Assembly (NCBI GenBank): GCA_949298075.1
Contig: CASFVA010000051.1
Coordinates: 41,748 to 105,747 of the forward strand
DNA: 64,000 nt
Origin: an uncultured Lentisphaeria bacterium
Lineage (GTDB): Bacteria; Verrucomicrobiota; Lentisphaeria; Victivallales; Victivallaceae
Direction: 5' to 3'
How positions within the stretch are numbered: position 1 is the stretch's first letter; each line of letters opens with the position of its first letter. This document shows positions 8,643-18,147 of the stretch, in pieces. The position numbers and the translations under genes were made by a program. Under the pieces are notes generated by a model. The model ran no database searches. It was given only the letters and a program-made list of their open reading frames with translations, and was not told the DNA's origin.

Positions 8643-9452
8643 ATGCAGATTCACATTCTTGGCAGTTGTTCGGGGACTGAGCCATGGCCAGGCCGTGACT
8701 ACACGTCATGGATACTGGAGGAATCTGGTGGAGACCTGCTGTGGTTTGACGCCGGCGGAGCATGTGCTTCAAAGGCGTATGTCAAGGGGCTGTCATCACT
8801 GAAGGCAAAGGCACTGTTTCTCTCTCATTCCCACTTTGACCACACTGCCGGGCTGCCTGGAATTTTTCAGCTGATCCACAAAGAAAAATGGCTTCATCAG
8901 GATCGCTCCTTTCAAGAGTTGCCGTGCTATACGGCGGAGGCTGCGGTCATTACTGCGGCAGAGATGTTTTTAACCGCCAACGCCGGCGGGAATGATGATG
9001 ACTGGAAATTCCAACCGGTCGTCCGGACATTGTCTCCCGGTGCAATTTACCGTGACGATGAAGTGGAGATAGAGGCCTTGCCGAATTGCCACATGCGACC
9101 TGATTTGCGCACTGGGAAGCCCTTGAGCTACTCTTTCCGGATTCAAACTCCGTACGGTAACATTGTATATACCGGGGACGTGAAATCGCTGGCTGAATTA
9201 ACCGTCTGGCTGGAACAGCCGGTTGCCTTGCTGATGGCGGAAACCGGACATCATCATGCCGATGCGCTGTGCGCAATGATCCTTGAGCGGCAATGGCCGG
9301 TTCATCAGGTGCTGTTTTTGCACCATGGGCGGGCTATTCTCGAAAACCCGGCCGAGGAAAAGGCCAAGGCCGATGCTGTTCTGGGCAAAAGTGTGATACT
9401 CGCTGACGACGGACAGACAATCTGCTTGAATGACTTTCGAAACAATGGATGA
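8643..9452 (+). CDS. metallo-beta-lactamase-fold hydrolase
   Basis: 269-residue MBL-fold protein. The zinc-binding HSHFDH motif is at residues 62-67, a later NCHM segment and YTGDVKS supply further ligands, and LHH near the C-terminus (residues about 225-227) fits the last histidine. The closest family shape is the RNase Z / beta-lactamase-like group of small hydrolases, but the sequence does not show the RNase Z exosite. A strong ribosome binding site (GGGAGGAG) precedes the ATG. It stands alone with its own promoter. The substrate is unknown. Confidence 0.85.
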   Translation: MQIHILGSCSGTEPWPGRDYTSWILEESGGDLLWFDAGGACASKAYVKGLSSLKAKALFLSHSHFDHTAGLPGIFQLIHKEKWLHQDRSFQELPCYTAEAAVITAAEMFLTANAGGNDDDWKFQPVVRTLSPGAIYRDDEVEIEALPNCHMRPDLRTGKPLSYSFRIQTPYGNIVYTGDVKSLAELTVWLEQPVALLMAETGHHHADALCAMILERQWPVHQVLFLHHGRAILENPAEEKAKADAVLGKSVILADDGQTICLNDFRNNG

Positions 9453-9628
9453 CAATTTCAGCTGATCGCGGAATCCGTACGGGACAATATATGCAAGTTA
9501 CCGGAACGTGGCTGCTGCGGTGCCGTAAATAATCAGACCGGCTGAAAAATCGGACCAGAGAATTTGCGCAGGGTGTAAAATATTTTAAGTCGCAATTATT
9601 AAAAACTATTTAAAAGGTATTGCGTAAA

Positions 9629-10531
9629 ATGAGCTTTGTCGCATTCATCCTGATTTTTATTTCAATTTTCATGCATGTGGCATGGAACATGATTTCCAAG
9701 AGTGTCAAACCCTCTCTGGCATTTTACGGATTGATGTCGACCACCGGAGCCTTGATTTGGCTGCCCTTTTTCATTGTGTCGGACTGGAACTGGAGCGCCC
9801 TGCCCTACCGATTGTTTTTCATGATCCTGGCCAGCATTGCAGCTGAAGTATTTTATGTCGGAGGCCTGGCCCGGGGCTATGCAATCGGCGAAGTCTCGTT
9901 AATCTACCCGCTGGTCAGAGCCTTGCCGGTACTGATGGTGGCCGCGCTGACCGGGTTGACCGGGATCGGCACTCCGTTGACTCGGGTGGAGTGGCTCGGC
10001 ATGGCGGTGGTTTCAATCGGATGCCTCACCATGCCGCTGCAGACTTTTCGGGAATTCAGCTTCAGGCGCTATACCGGACGCGTCTACAAATATATTCTGA
10101 TCGGCGCTATCGGTATTTCAATTTATACAATCATGGACGGCGGAGCGCTGGAGATTCTGCGCAAACAACCCGGAATAACGTGGCGGACCACAGACGTTCT
10201 TGCCTATTTATTCATCATAGAATTCGGCCTCGCAACCGGGACGCTGTTTCTGGTGCTGTGTGACAAGCGTGAACATCGCTGCCTCCGGGAACTGGTTCGG
10301 AAAATTCATTATCCGATAATGGCCGGTTTCTGCAGTTCCGGTGCGTATGCCCTGATTCTGGTCGCAATGGGCTACGTCAGCAACGTGGCCTACATTCAGG
10401 CTTTCCGGCAATTAAGCCTGCCGCTGGGATTCCTGGCCGGAGTGCTGATTCTCAAAGAAGCCTTCTCGGCGCCCAAGGTGGCGGGAATGCTGCTGATCCT
10501 GGCCGGACTGATTCTGATCACATTGGGATAA
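9629..10531 (+). CDS. EamA/DMT-family membrane transporter
   Basis: 300 residues forming about ten hydrophobic segments in two halves, as in drug/metabolite transporters. The first helix carries FMHVAWNMISK and the C-terminal half ends with LAGVLILKEAF...VAGMLLILAGLILITLG, the usual EamA finish. ATG at 9629 is preferred over the TTG at 9620, which lies almost on top of the AAAGG site. The substrate cannot be inferred. It is convergent with the two tRNA genes, whose 3' ends lie a few nucleotides beyond the stop. Confidence 0.85.
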   Translation: MSFVAFILIFISIFMHVAWNMISKSVKPSLAFYGLMSTTGALIWLPFFIVSDWNWSALPYRLFFMILASIAAEVFYVGGLARGYAIGEVSLIYPLVRALPVLMVAALTGLTGIGTPLTRVEWLGMAVVSIGCLTMPLQTFREFSFRRYTGRVYKYILIGAIGISIYTIMDGGALEILRKQPGITWRTTDVLAYLFIIEFGLATGTLFLVLCDKREHRCLRELVRKIHYPIMAGFCSSGAYALILVAMGYVSNVAYIQAFRQLSLPLGFLAGVLILKEAFSAPKVAGMLLILAGLILITLG

Positions 10532-10536
10532 AAAAA

Positions 10537-10612
10537 TGGAGCGAGTGACCGGAATCGAACCGGCGACAATCACGTTGGCAACGTGATGCTCTACCAACTG
10601 AGCTACACTCGC
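10537..10612 (-). tRNA. tRNA-Gly(GCC), second copy in transcription order
   Basis: Full cloverleaf of 76 nt with encoded CCA. Acceptor GCGAGTG/CACTCGC, D arm GCTC..GAGC, anticodon stem TCACG/CGTGA with loop TTGCCAA (anticodon GCC), T loop TTCGAAT. Immediately after CCA on the minus strand comes a run of six T, which may end transcription. Confidence 0.97.
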
Positions 10613-10628
10613 ACTGACAGCATTGCAA

Positions 10629-10704
10629 TGGAGCGAGTGACCGGAATCGAACCGGCGACAATCACGTTGGCAACGTGATGCTCTACCAACTGAGCTACAC
10701 TCGC
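10629..10704 (-). tRNA. tRNA-Gly(GCC), first copy
   Basis: Identical over all 76 nt to the neighbouring copy, separated by a 16-nt spacer, so the two are probably cut from one transcript. Confidence 0.97.
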
Positions 10705-10719
10705 TTGAAGTTGTATTAT

Positions 10720-10748
10720 AATATAGGCGTATTTAAGCTGGTTTGCAA
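10720..10748 (-). promoter_or_regulatory. promoter for the tRNA-Gly pair
   Basis: On the minus strand TTGCAA (10748-10743), 17-nt spacer, TATATT (10725-10720), with an overlapping TATAAT at 10720-10715. The -10 ends about 15 nt before the mature tRNA 5' end. Confidence 0.65.
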
Positions 10749-10780
10749 GCTGAAATTTGAAAAAAACACGACTTTTTACA

Positions 10781-13700
10781 TCAAAGTTTGACAAACGCCT
10801 CCCGGAGAATCCGGACCGGAGCCTGCCGGACATCACTTAAAGTGCTTTCCAGTTCAATTTGAAACTCATTCCAGTCCTCCGGAACAGCCACCGGCACACC
10901 GCCGTTTAAGGAAAGAGCTCGCCGTGAAGCCTGGACAGCCTGTGGAATATCCTTGTTTTTATAATGCACCAGCATTGCCACCAGCTCGCCAAGCGGGGTG
11001 ACACTCGAACTGAATCCCAGGGTTTCCAGGGCCGCCGCTCCGCTGCCATCCCGGTACAGAGCATAAGCCAGGCGTGGTACAAATCTGTCGGCGTCACGTC
11101 CCAGCGTATTCAGCTGGCGGTAATACCAGGTGGCGGCCTTCCAGTCCCGGCTGTGTTCCGCTTCGGCAGCGGCTTCGGCCAGAAACAGGGCGGTCTCACG
11201 CCGCTTATCGAGAAATTCACCTAAAATCGGTTCCAATTCCAAATCCGGCGCGGCGCCGAGAAGCCGGGCCTTTTCGTAAATGCGGGCCGCTTCTTCAAGC
11301 CGACTCGGATAATTGATCGCAATCAATCTGGCCAGTTCAATTTTCGGTTCCAGCTCCCTGGGGGCCAAACGCATGGCAAATGTCATACGTTCCTCGGCCT
11401 TTTTCAACTGCCCGGTGGCCGCCAGCGCCCTGGCGGCCGTCACCTGCAACCGGTAATTTTCGGGGTGGTTCTTCAACAATGGTTCCACAATCGCCTGGGC
11501 ATTGCCCCCCCGGCCGAGTCGCAGACAGCTGTCCGCGGCGGCCAGTCCCAGTTCAACGTTGCCGGGGTCGGCGGCTCTGGCCATGCTCAGCAAGGCGGCG
11601 GCGGCTTCAAAATCCTCGCGCTTGAACATGATCGTCCCCAGACGCAGGGCGGCAGCGGTGCAGTTTTGATCCAATTTCAGAGCCTTGCGGTAATTCCATA
11701 TGGCAAGCTCAAGGTTGCCGTCGGATTCGGCAATGATCCCGGCTGCGACCAAATCTTCCGGCTGCTCCCGTTCCGTCGGCAGAATCGTGTCGGGATCGCC
11801 GGCCAAATCGACTCCCGGAATCAGGGAACGTCTCCGTAAGGTAAGTTCCTGTTCCAGTTTTTCGTTGGTAGCCACCAGCTCTGAATTGAGCCGGTTGACT
11901 CTTCCCAGCTCATCTTTGATCTGTTCCGATTCGGATAACTTCCGCTTGAGTTCCGCCACCTCCCCTTCCAGGCCCTTGGCGCTCACCAGTTCACGATTGA
12001 GCGTTTTCAACCGCCCCAACTCTTCTTGCAGCGTCGTCAACTCGAGCAGCTTATTCTTCTGAGACAACGTCTCGCTGCGAAGCCGGTCGGCCTGGGCCAC
12101 CATCTGGCGGTAATTCTTCTGAAGTGTTTCCAATTCCTGATTCAGCCGCTTCATGTCATTGTCCAGCTTTTTATTCTGAACTTCCAGCTCCCGGCCGGCA
12201 CGGGCCTTGACCAGCAATGCTGGCTGCTGCTGCTTCAGCGCTGTGAGTTCTGCTGCCAGCTTGTCAGATTCAGCGGCCGCGACCCTGCGTTCAGCCAGCT
12301 CGGACCGCAGTTTTTCAATCTCCTGGCTTCCGCTTTCCAGCAGCCGCAGCCGCTCCAGTTCCGCATGATATTTATTCAGTCGGCTGATTTCACGCTGGTA
12401 TTTTTCAGCCTCGTTCCGAGCCGTATCAAGTTCGGCAAGAACCTCAGAGTACTGTTTTTTGAGGTTGCTTAACGCTGTATATTCAGCTTGTATCCGATTG
12501 AAATCGTCCTTCAAACTCCCGTATTTCATCGTTACGCCTTTAAGCGCGTTCAGCTCTTCGGCCTGGGAGGCCTGAAGCGCCAGCAGTTCCTCATTGAGTT
12601 TTTTCGCTCTGATCAACTCGCCCTGGGCGCTTTCGGCCTCCACCAGAAGACTTTTTAATCTGGCCAGATCGCCTTCAGTGTTTTTGGCCGAAATCAATTC
12701 CGTATTGAGAGCCTTAAGGCGCTCGATTTCTGCTTTCATCGATTCTATTTCAGGAGTTTTACGCTTCAAAGCCAGAAGTTCAGACTCCATTTCCCTGGTT
12801 GCCGCCAACGCATTTTCCAACCGTCGTTTTTCAGCCAGCAGTTCACTGTTAAGCCGCTGTTCACTGCCCAGCCTGGCTTTCAGCTGTTCCAATTCAGCCA
12901 GGCGCAATTTTATTCTGGATAGTTCGGCTTCACGGGGTTTGGCGGCCTCGGCCAGCAACCGGTTTTCATCGTTTTCGGCTTTAAGTGCAGCAAAATTTTT
13001 ACGCAGTTCGGCAAACTGATCCGAAACGTTTTTCATCTTGTCCAAAGCAGTGCTGGCATCGAGCAGTTGCTGCTTTACTGTGTTAAGATCGGAAATCAGG
13101 CGCTGATTTTCGTCCGCAGCGGCGGTGGCTGATTTGCTCAATCGTTCCTGTTCAAGTTTCAGCGAATCCCGTTCGGACCTGAGGCTGACGAGCTCCAACT
13201 GAGCCTTGTCAAAGTCAGAGTTGAGCCGGTTCAGCTGTTTCTGGGCGGCAGTCAGATTTTGAAAGTCCTGACTGGCACGTCTGGCCAGCCGTTCTTCCAG
13301 TTCGGCGCAGCGTTCGGTTATCGCCTTGAAATCGGCTTCAAGTTTTTCATAACGTGCGACCGCCTGTTGCCCCGCCTCGGAAGAGGTTCCGGAGTGGCCG
13401 GAATCAGCCAGTGCCTTCTGGGTTTCGGCAAGCTGCCGCTCCAATTCCCGGCGGGCGTTTTCCGTACGCTGCAGGCTTTCAGCCAAAAGTTTGTGCTGTT
13501 CCTGCAGGATGTCATGCCGGGAGCGCTGGCGTGCGCTCTCGCGGATTGCCTCTTCCAGCTGGGAACGGATTTCATCCAACTTTTTGTGCAAAGAGCTGTT
13601 TTCATCCAGGATCGCGCTGTTTACGATGGCTTCTCCTTCCGGAGTCATAGCCTGATAAAGCCGTTGACGAATTTCGGACAGCTCATTTTCGAGTTCAGCC

Positions 13701-14569
13701 GTGCGCCTGACCGCAGCTTCAGTTTGACGGCGGGCCTCGGAAAGCCGGCCAGACAGTGCCGTTTCGCGTTCAACCGCGACGGATTGAAATTTTCGCAGCT
13801 CAACTAATTCGCTGTCCAGGCGTTTTAGTTCGTTCCCGCTGTCCCGCAGAGAATTTTCTGCGGTCATACGGGCGCGGCGCAGGTCGTCGTTATCTTCTTT
13901 TGATTTGGCAAGTTCGCTCTGGATTTCCAGAAACTGCTTTTGCAATGCACTGTATTTCAAGCGTTCGTTGACCAGCTGCCGGTTCACCTCGTTCAGGCGT
14001 TGATCCGGAACGCCGCCCCCCCGGGAAACGGTTTGCAAACGCCGTTCCAACAGAGCGTATTTTTCCGCTGCGACGCGCTGATCCCGGATCAGATTGGCGA
14101 CTTCAGACTCCAGGTTGCGTTTTTTTTCCAATTCTGCACGAAGCTTAGCCAGTTCAACCCCGGAGGCGGCCAGTTGCTGCCTGAGCACCTCGTTTTCCGA
14201 TTTAATCGGCGCCTCATTTCCGGGCGACGCCTCAGGACCGGCTGCGGCGTCCGGTAAACTCTTACCCAGCAAACGGGCAGTTTTGGTCAATTCACGGCGG
14301 CAGTCCTCTATGCGTTCATCGATTACTTTCTGATTCCAGTCCGGACGGGCCTTTTTTACGCTGCTGTAATGTTTCAATGCCGCCTCGAACGCTTGGTGTG
14401 CCCGGGTATACTCACCGCGGTCACGCAAAGACTCCCCCTGCTCATAACTGGTATACCCCATTCTCCAGGAATCCCAGGGCGACAGGTCGCTTTCATCCAC
14501 AGCGGCAGCTCCGGCAAGGCTCCAGAATGCCACCCCCATCAATAACAACTTTAAAACAACCGGTTTCAT
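10781..14569 (-). CDS. very long secreted coiled-coil protein with C-terminal TPR repeats
   Basis: 1262 residues. Residues 1-23 look like a signal peptide (cleavage near AGAAA), residues about 35-95 form a first helical repeat, residues about 115-900 are an almost unbroken heptad-rich coiled coil dominated by E, L, K, A and R, and residues about 930-1150 contain tandem TPR-like repeats (AGIIAESDGNLELAIWNYRKAL and following). Its ATG overlaps the hflX stop (ATGA). Internal near-repeats such as SEQIKDELGRVNRLNSELV and ESAQGELIRAKKLNEELL suggest growth by duplication. Likely a periplasmic structural or scaffold protein; no enzymatic motif is seen. Function unknown. Confidence 0.85.
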   Translation of the reverse strand: MKPVVLKLLLMGVAFWSLAGAAAVDESDLSPWDSWRMGYTSYEQGESLRDRGEYTRAHQAFEAALKHYSSVKKARPDWNQKVIDERIEDCRRELTKTARLLGKSLPDAAAGPEASPGNEAPIKSENEVLRQQLAASGVELAKLRAELEKKRNLESEVANLIRDQRVAAEKYALLERRLQTVSRGGGVPDQRLNEVNRQLVNERLKYSALQKQFLEIQSELAKSKEDNDDLRRARMTAENSLRDSGNELKRLDSELVELRKFQSVAVERETALSGRLSEARRQTEAAVRRTAELENELSEIRQRLYQAMTPEGEAIVNSAILDENSSLHKKLDEIRSQLEEAIRESARQRSRHDILQEQHKLLAESLQRTENARRELERQLAETQKALADSGHSGTSSEAGQQAVARYEKLEADFKAITERCAELEERLARRASQDFQNLTAAQKQLNRLNSDFDKAQLELVSLRSERDSLKLEQERLSKSATAAADENQRLISDLNTVKQQLLDASTALDKMKNVSDQFAELRKNFAALKAENDENRLLAEAAKPREAELSRIKLRLAELEQLKARLGSEQRLNSELLAEKRRLENALAATREMESELLALKRKTPEIESMKAEIERLKALNTELISAKNTEGDLARLKSLLVEAESAQGELIRAKKLNEELLALQASQAEELNALKGVTMKYGSLKDDFNRIQAEYTALSNLKKQYSEVLAELDTARNEAEKYQREISRLNKYHAELERLRLLESGSQEIEKLRSELAERRVAAAESDKLAAELTALKQQQPALLVKARAGRELEVQNKKLDNDMKRLNQELETLQKNYRQMVAQADRLRSETLSQKNKLLELTTLQEELGRLKTLNRELVSAKGLEGEVAELKRKLSESEQIKDELGRVNRLNSELVATNEKLEQELTLRRRSLIPGVDLAGDPDTILPTEREQPEDLVAAGIIAESDGNLELAIWNYRKALKLDQNCTAAALRLGTIMFKREDFEAAAALLSMARAADPGNVELGLAAADSCLRLGRGGNAQAIVEPLLKNHPENYRLQVTAARALAATGQLKKAEERMTFAMRLAPRELEPKIELARLIAINYPSRLEEAARIYEKARLLGAAPDLELEPILGEFLDKRRETALFLAEAAAEAEHSRDWKAATWYYRQLNTLGRDADRFVPRLAYALYRDGSGAAALETLGFSSSVTPLGELVAMLVHYKNKDIPQAVQASRRALSLNGGVPVAVPEDWNEFQIELESTLSDVRQAPVRILREAFVKL

Positions 14570-15849
14570 ATCAAATATTCCGAAAACTTGTGATAATGTC
14601 TGGCATCAATGGCGAAAACCATCTCAAGCGAACCATCTTCCGCATACTGTTCCTCGTAAACAGCGCCATCGGAATGCGCCAAGGCAATCAGATCGTGCCG
14701 TCCCGGCGGAAGCAGGACGCGCACAGTACGGCGTTCGACACCTGCCAGTTCAACCAGGCGGCGCCGCAACTGCGCCATCCCCTCACCGGTTTTGGTTGAA
14801 ATGTACAGGGCATTGGGAAACAAGCCGTGCAGTCTGGCCAATTTCATGGCATCCCGCCCCGGAGTCAGTAAATCAACTTTATTGAATACCACTTGAATTT
14901 TCTTGTCTTCTGCGCCCAGCTCGCGCAAAACGGACAAAGTGGTTTCCCATTCGTTGTCCAAACGCGGACTGGAAATATCCAGCACCAAAATCAGAAAGTC
15001 GGCCAGCACTGCCTCTTCCAGCGTTGATTTGAAGGCCTCGATCAGACTGTGAGGCAGATTGCGGACAAAGCCGACCGTATCCGACAGAACCACCTCGACG
15101 TGCCCCTCCAGCATGACCCGGCGGGCGGTGGGATCCAGAGTGGCAAAGAGCTGATCCTTTACCAGCAGATCAGCACCGGATAATGACGAAAGCAAGCTGG
15201 ATTTTCCCACATTGGTGTATCCGACAATCGCCCCCTGCGGCACCGGACGGCGCAGCCTCGCCTTGCGCTGAACATCACGGTGGCGGACCACCTGACGCAA
15301 TTCTTCACGCATTTGCTGAATGCGGCGACGCAAAAGCCGGCGATCGGTTTCAATCTGGGCCTCGCCTTCGCCCCGGGTGGTGGCTCCTCCGCCGCGCTGC
15401 CGGGAAAGGTGGGTCCACGCCCTGGTGAGGCGCGGCAAGTAATATTGCGCCCGGGCCAGTTCGACTTGAAGCACCGCCTCCCTGGTGTGGGCCCTGGCGG
15501 CGAAAATGTCCAGAATCACCTCTTCCCGGTCGATGACCGGACACTTGGCCAACCGTTCCCAGTTACGCTGTTGCGAAGGAGTGAGACGGCAGTCGAACAC
15601 AACCAGATCAGCTTCACACTCCTGAGCGACCCGTGCGATTTCGGCGGCTCGACCGGAACCGATCAGGTACTGAGGGTGGACGTCACGCAAAACAGCCACC
15701 TCGGGATTAAGCGGAGCAAAACCGATGCAAGACACCAATTCGGCGAGTTCGGCAAGCTGTTCGTTGATAACGTCGAGCGTTTCATTGTCCGGTTTGACGC
15801 CGACCAGAAGCGCGGTTTCCCGTTTTTCTCCGGCGATGATATCAATCAT
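14566..15849 (-). CDS. hflX: ribosome-dissociating GTPase HflX
   Basis: 427 residues, usual HflX length. The N-terminal HflX domain (DVHPQYLIGSGRAAEI, RLTPSQQRNWE) is followed by the coiled linker with ARAQYYLPRLT and HLSRQRGGGATTRGEGE, and then the GTPase domain: G1 GYTNVGKSS at 210-218, G3 DTVGF at 257-261, G4 NKVD. The family binds 50S and 70S ribosomes and splits stalled or heat-damaged ribosomes. No strong ribosome binding site is visible before the ATG. It overlaps the coiled-coil gene by 4 nt and has its own promoter downstream of rnr. Confidence 0.96.
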   Translation of the reverse strand: MIDIIAGEKRETALLVGVKPDNETLDVINEQLAELAELVSCIGFAPLNPEVAVLRDVHPQYLIGSGRAAEIARVAQECEADLVVFDCRLTPSQQRNWERLAKCPVIDREEVILDIFAARAHTREAVLQVELARAQYYLPRLTRAWTHLSRQRGGGATTRGEGEAQIETDRRLLRRRIQQMREELRQVVRHRDVQRKARLRRPVPQGAIVGYTNVGKSSLLSSLSGADLLVKDQLFATLDPTARRVMLEGHVEVVLSDTVGFVRNLPHSLIEAFKSTLEEAVLADFLILVLDISSPRLDNEWETTLSVLRELGAEDKKIQVVFNKVDLLTPGRDAMKLARLHGLFPNALYISTKTGEGMAQLRRRLVELAGVERRTVRVLLPPGRHDLIALAHSDGAVYEEQYAEDGSLEMVFAIDARHYHKFSEYLI

Positions 15850-15938
15850 GTTGAAACTGAATCCGACTGATGGTTCACTGTAGTACCCGTCAGCCGGTTT
15901 CCCGCCGTTTCAATCACGCCGGAAAACCGACATTTGGC

Positions 15939-15967
15939 AATATAACTCCTAAATCCCGAATATTCAA
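15939..15967 (-). promoter_or_regulatory. promoter for hflX
   Basis: On the minus strand TTGAAT (15967-15962), 17-nt spacer, TATATT (15944-15939), in the 123-nt gap between rnr and hflX. Confidence 0.65.
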
Positions 15968-15972
15968 CCCGA

Positions 15973-17970
15973 TTAACGGCCAGCCGGCACAAAAACCGCG
16001 TTGCCGCGGGCAAAATCAATCCGGGCAAGACGCAGATAAATATAGTTGCCAGGTTTGTAGACTATATCGCCGTGCTCCTGACGCAGCGAGCGTCCACCGC
16101 GACGAAATCCGCCATGCAGCTGCTCGAGCGGAACAAATCCATACAACCCCAGTTCTCCGACATCGACCTGCAAACCCGAATTCATGACCCGGGTAATGAC
16201 CGCCTCGTACATGTTGTCACCGCCGGCCTCCAGCTTCTCCTCCAGATAGCGCAGCTTGAAACGATCAGTCGCGGCGTAATAAGCTGCATCATTGTTTGCC
16301 TCCTGATCCGATGTACGGACCGCCGCCCGTTCCAGGGTGGCAATGCTTCTGGTGCGCACTTTGGTATCGTAGTTCCACAGCTGCTGGTGCACGAGCAAAT
16401 CCGGATAGCGCCGGATCGGACTGGTGAAATGACAATAACAGGTTTTGCCAAGCGCGAAGTGCAAACTGGCTTTGGCTGCGTATTCCGCACGAGGCATGGC
16501 ACGGAGCAACCAACTCAAAACCACAGGGCGGCGCGGATCGTCCGGAAGAGAAGCGATAAAGCGGTTGCATTCATCCCGATCTCCCAGGTTTCCCGGGATC
16601 AAACCGAAAGCCTCATGCACCAGATCAGAGAATTCAGTCAATTTATCGGGGGACGGTTCAGCATGAACCCGGAAGATTCCCGCAATACCCCGGCTGGTAA
16701 GTTCGGCCCCGACAGCAGAATTGGCCGCCAGCATGCACTCCTCGACCAATTGTTCAGCCTCCCGGCTGGTTTTGACGGAAAGACCTGAAATACTGTCGGC
16801 GTTTTCATCGCAGAGAACCCGGATTTCAGGGAGTGGCAAGTCAATGAATTTTTCCTGTTCAAACCGGTTGTGACGTAATTTTCTGGTCAGCTCGACCAAG
16901 TCTTTCAGGCTGGATTTGAGCTGTTCACTCCACTGCGCCGGAGCAGTTCCGGTATCAATAAAATCCTGCACTTCATCGTAGTTCAACCGGTGATCAACCC
17001 GGATAGTGGTGTGGCTGCGCCGTGTCGAAAGAATACGGCCGGTGGCGCGTTCGATTTCGAAAAAAACACTGTGAGCTGCGGAAAGTTCTCCGGCCCGCAT
17101 ACTGATTCTTGCAGTCAGACCGGGTGGCAGCATGGGCAGAGTGCGTCCAGGCAGATAACAGCTGAAACCGCGCAACTCCGCCGAGCGGTCAAACTTCGAT
17201 TTTGGAGCAATGTAGGCCGCCACATCGGCGATATGGACTCCCAGCTGGAGAGTTGCCGCCGACTGTCCGGGAGCAAGCGAGATGGCATCATCAAAATCTT
17301 TGGCATCAAAAGGATCAATGGTCAGAGCAAAAAGCGGAGTGCAGTCCTCGCGGGCAATTTCCCGGGGAACCACCGCCAATGCCTCGGCATCATCGGCCTC
17401 GGAATAACGCGGCGGGATGTCGTATTGCGCCATAACGGCATCGAGATCACCGGATAGCACACCGGCTTTGCCGATTTTACCGGCTACTGTCCCGAGCCAG
17501 GAGCCATCCTCGTCCTGCCGCAATTTCAATTTGATCCAATCCCCGCGCCCGGCACCCTTGCGCGGGCCGCAGAGCCGGATGTCATCCGGCAGCCTGGGGT
17601 TAAGCGGACGGGCGACATTGCCGGCCAGAAGCTCGGCGACAATTTCCTGCTTTTCCCGGGAAAGTACCGCAATGATCCGGCCCACCGGTCCCCTGTTGTC
17701 ATCAGGATGCCCGGGCCGCGGCGGCAAGATTTCCCCCTTGACCCGGTCACCGTCGAGAGCGTCCCCGACAAATTTGGCCGGGATGAAAATGTCCTCCTGA
17801 GTTGCTGCGGGGACAGACGATTCCGGGTTTTCCGATTCCGGAGTCACAAATCCGAATCCCCCCTGGGCCATTTTCAATACGCCTTCAAACTTGATGGTTC
17901 TGCCGCCGGACCGACGTTTTTCCGCACGTTCAGCCAGACGGCGCAAATGTTTTTTGCGTTCTTTTTTCAT
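15973..17970 (-). CDS. rnr: exoribonuclease R (RNase R/VacB, RNB family)
   Basis: 665 residues. An N-terminal basic stretch and cold-shock-like OB domain (GGFGFVTPE, EDIFIPA) precede the RNB catalytic domain, whose magnesium-binding aspartates lie in DPFDAKDFDDAIS (residues about 219-230). Further RNB signatures are HIADVAAYI, MLPPGLTARISM and YCHFTSPIRRYPDLLVHQ; the C-terminus is an S1-type domain. It degrades structured RNA 3' to 5'. It is slightly shorter than E. coli RNase R, mainly at the N- and C-terminal extensions. It is divergent from panB. Confidence 0.95.
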   Translation of the reverse strand: MKKERKKHLRRLAERAEKRRSGGRTIKFEGVLKMAQGGFGFVTPESENPESSVPAATQEDIFIPAKFVGDALDGDRVKGEILPPRPGHPDDNRGPVGRIIAVLSREKQEIVAELLAGNVARPLNPRLPDDIRLCGPRKGAGRGDWIKLKLRQDEDGSWLGTVAGKIGKAGVLSGDLDAVMAQYDIPPRYSEADDAEALAVVPREIAREDCTPLFALTIDPFDAKDFDDAISLAPGQSAATLQLGVHIADVAAYIAPKSKFDRSAELRGFSCYLPGRTLPMLPPGLTARISMRAGELSAAHSVFFEIERATGRILSTRRSHTTIRVDHRLNYDEVQDFIDTGTAPAQWSEQLKSSLKDLVELTRKLRHNRFEQEKFIDLPLPEIRVLCDENADSISGLSVKTSREAEQLVEECMLAANSAVGAELTSRGIAGIFRVHAEPSPDKLTEFSDLVHEAFGLIPGNLGDRDECNRFIASLPDDPRRPVVLSWLLRAMPRAEYAAKASLHFALGKTCYCHFTSPIRRYPDLLVHQQLWNYDTKVRTRSIATLERAAVRTSDQEANNDAAYYAATDRFKLRYLEEKLEAGGDNMYEAVITRVMNSGLQVDVGELGLYGFVPLEQLHGGFRRGGRSLRQEHGDIVYKPGNYIYLRLARIDFARGNAVFVPAGR

Positions 17971-18025
17971 GAGTTCATCCCCCGGCTTCAGCTAAAAGTT
18001 GGCAGCTTTTCTCCCCCCTGACTAC

Positions 18026-18054
18026 AAAATAGCATTATTCCGGACGAAGTTCAA
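18026..18054 (-). promoter_or_regulatory. promoter for rnr
   Basis: On the minus strand TTGAAC (18054-18049), 17-nt spacer, TATTTT (18031-18026) with an upstream TGC extended -10. Confidence 0.65.
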
Positions 18055-18062
18055 AAAAAAGT

Positions 18063-18091
18063 TTGCAAAAAATTGCTTTTACAGCCATATT
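18063..18091 (+). promoter_or_regulatory. possible promoter for panB
   Basis: TTGCAA (18063-18068), 17-nt spacer, CATATT (18086-18091). It is back to back with the rnr promoter. The -10 is weak, so moderate confidence. Confidence 0.45.
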
Positions 18092-18147
18092 ATGAATATT
18101 AAGCGACACGGCCGCGGCTCCTGAACAATCACTACCGGATTTTCATT

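Noticed and set aside
10412..10836. Two short minus-strand frames containing VEHHVANVIVAGSIPVTRS
   Set aside because: They are translations of the two tRNA-Gly genes, a well-known false ORF.
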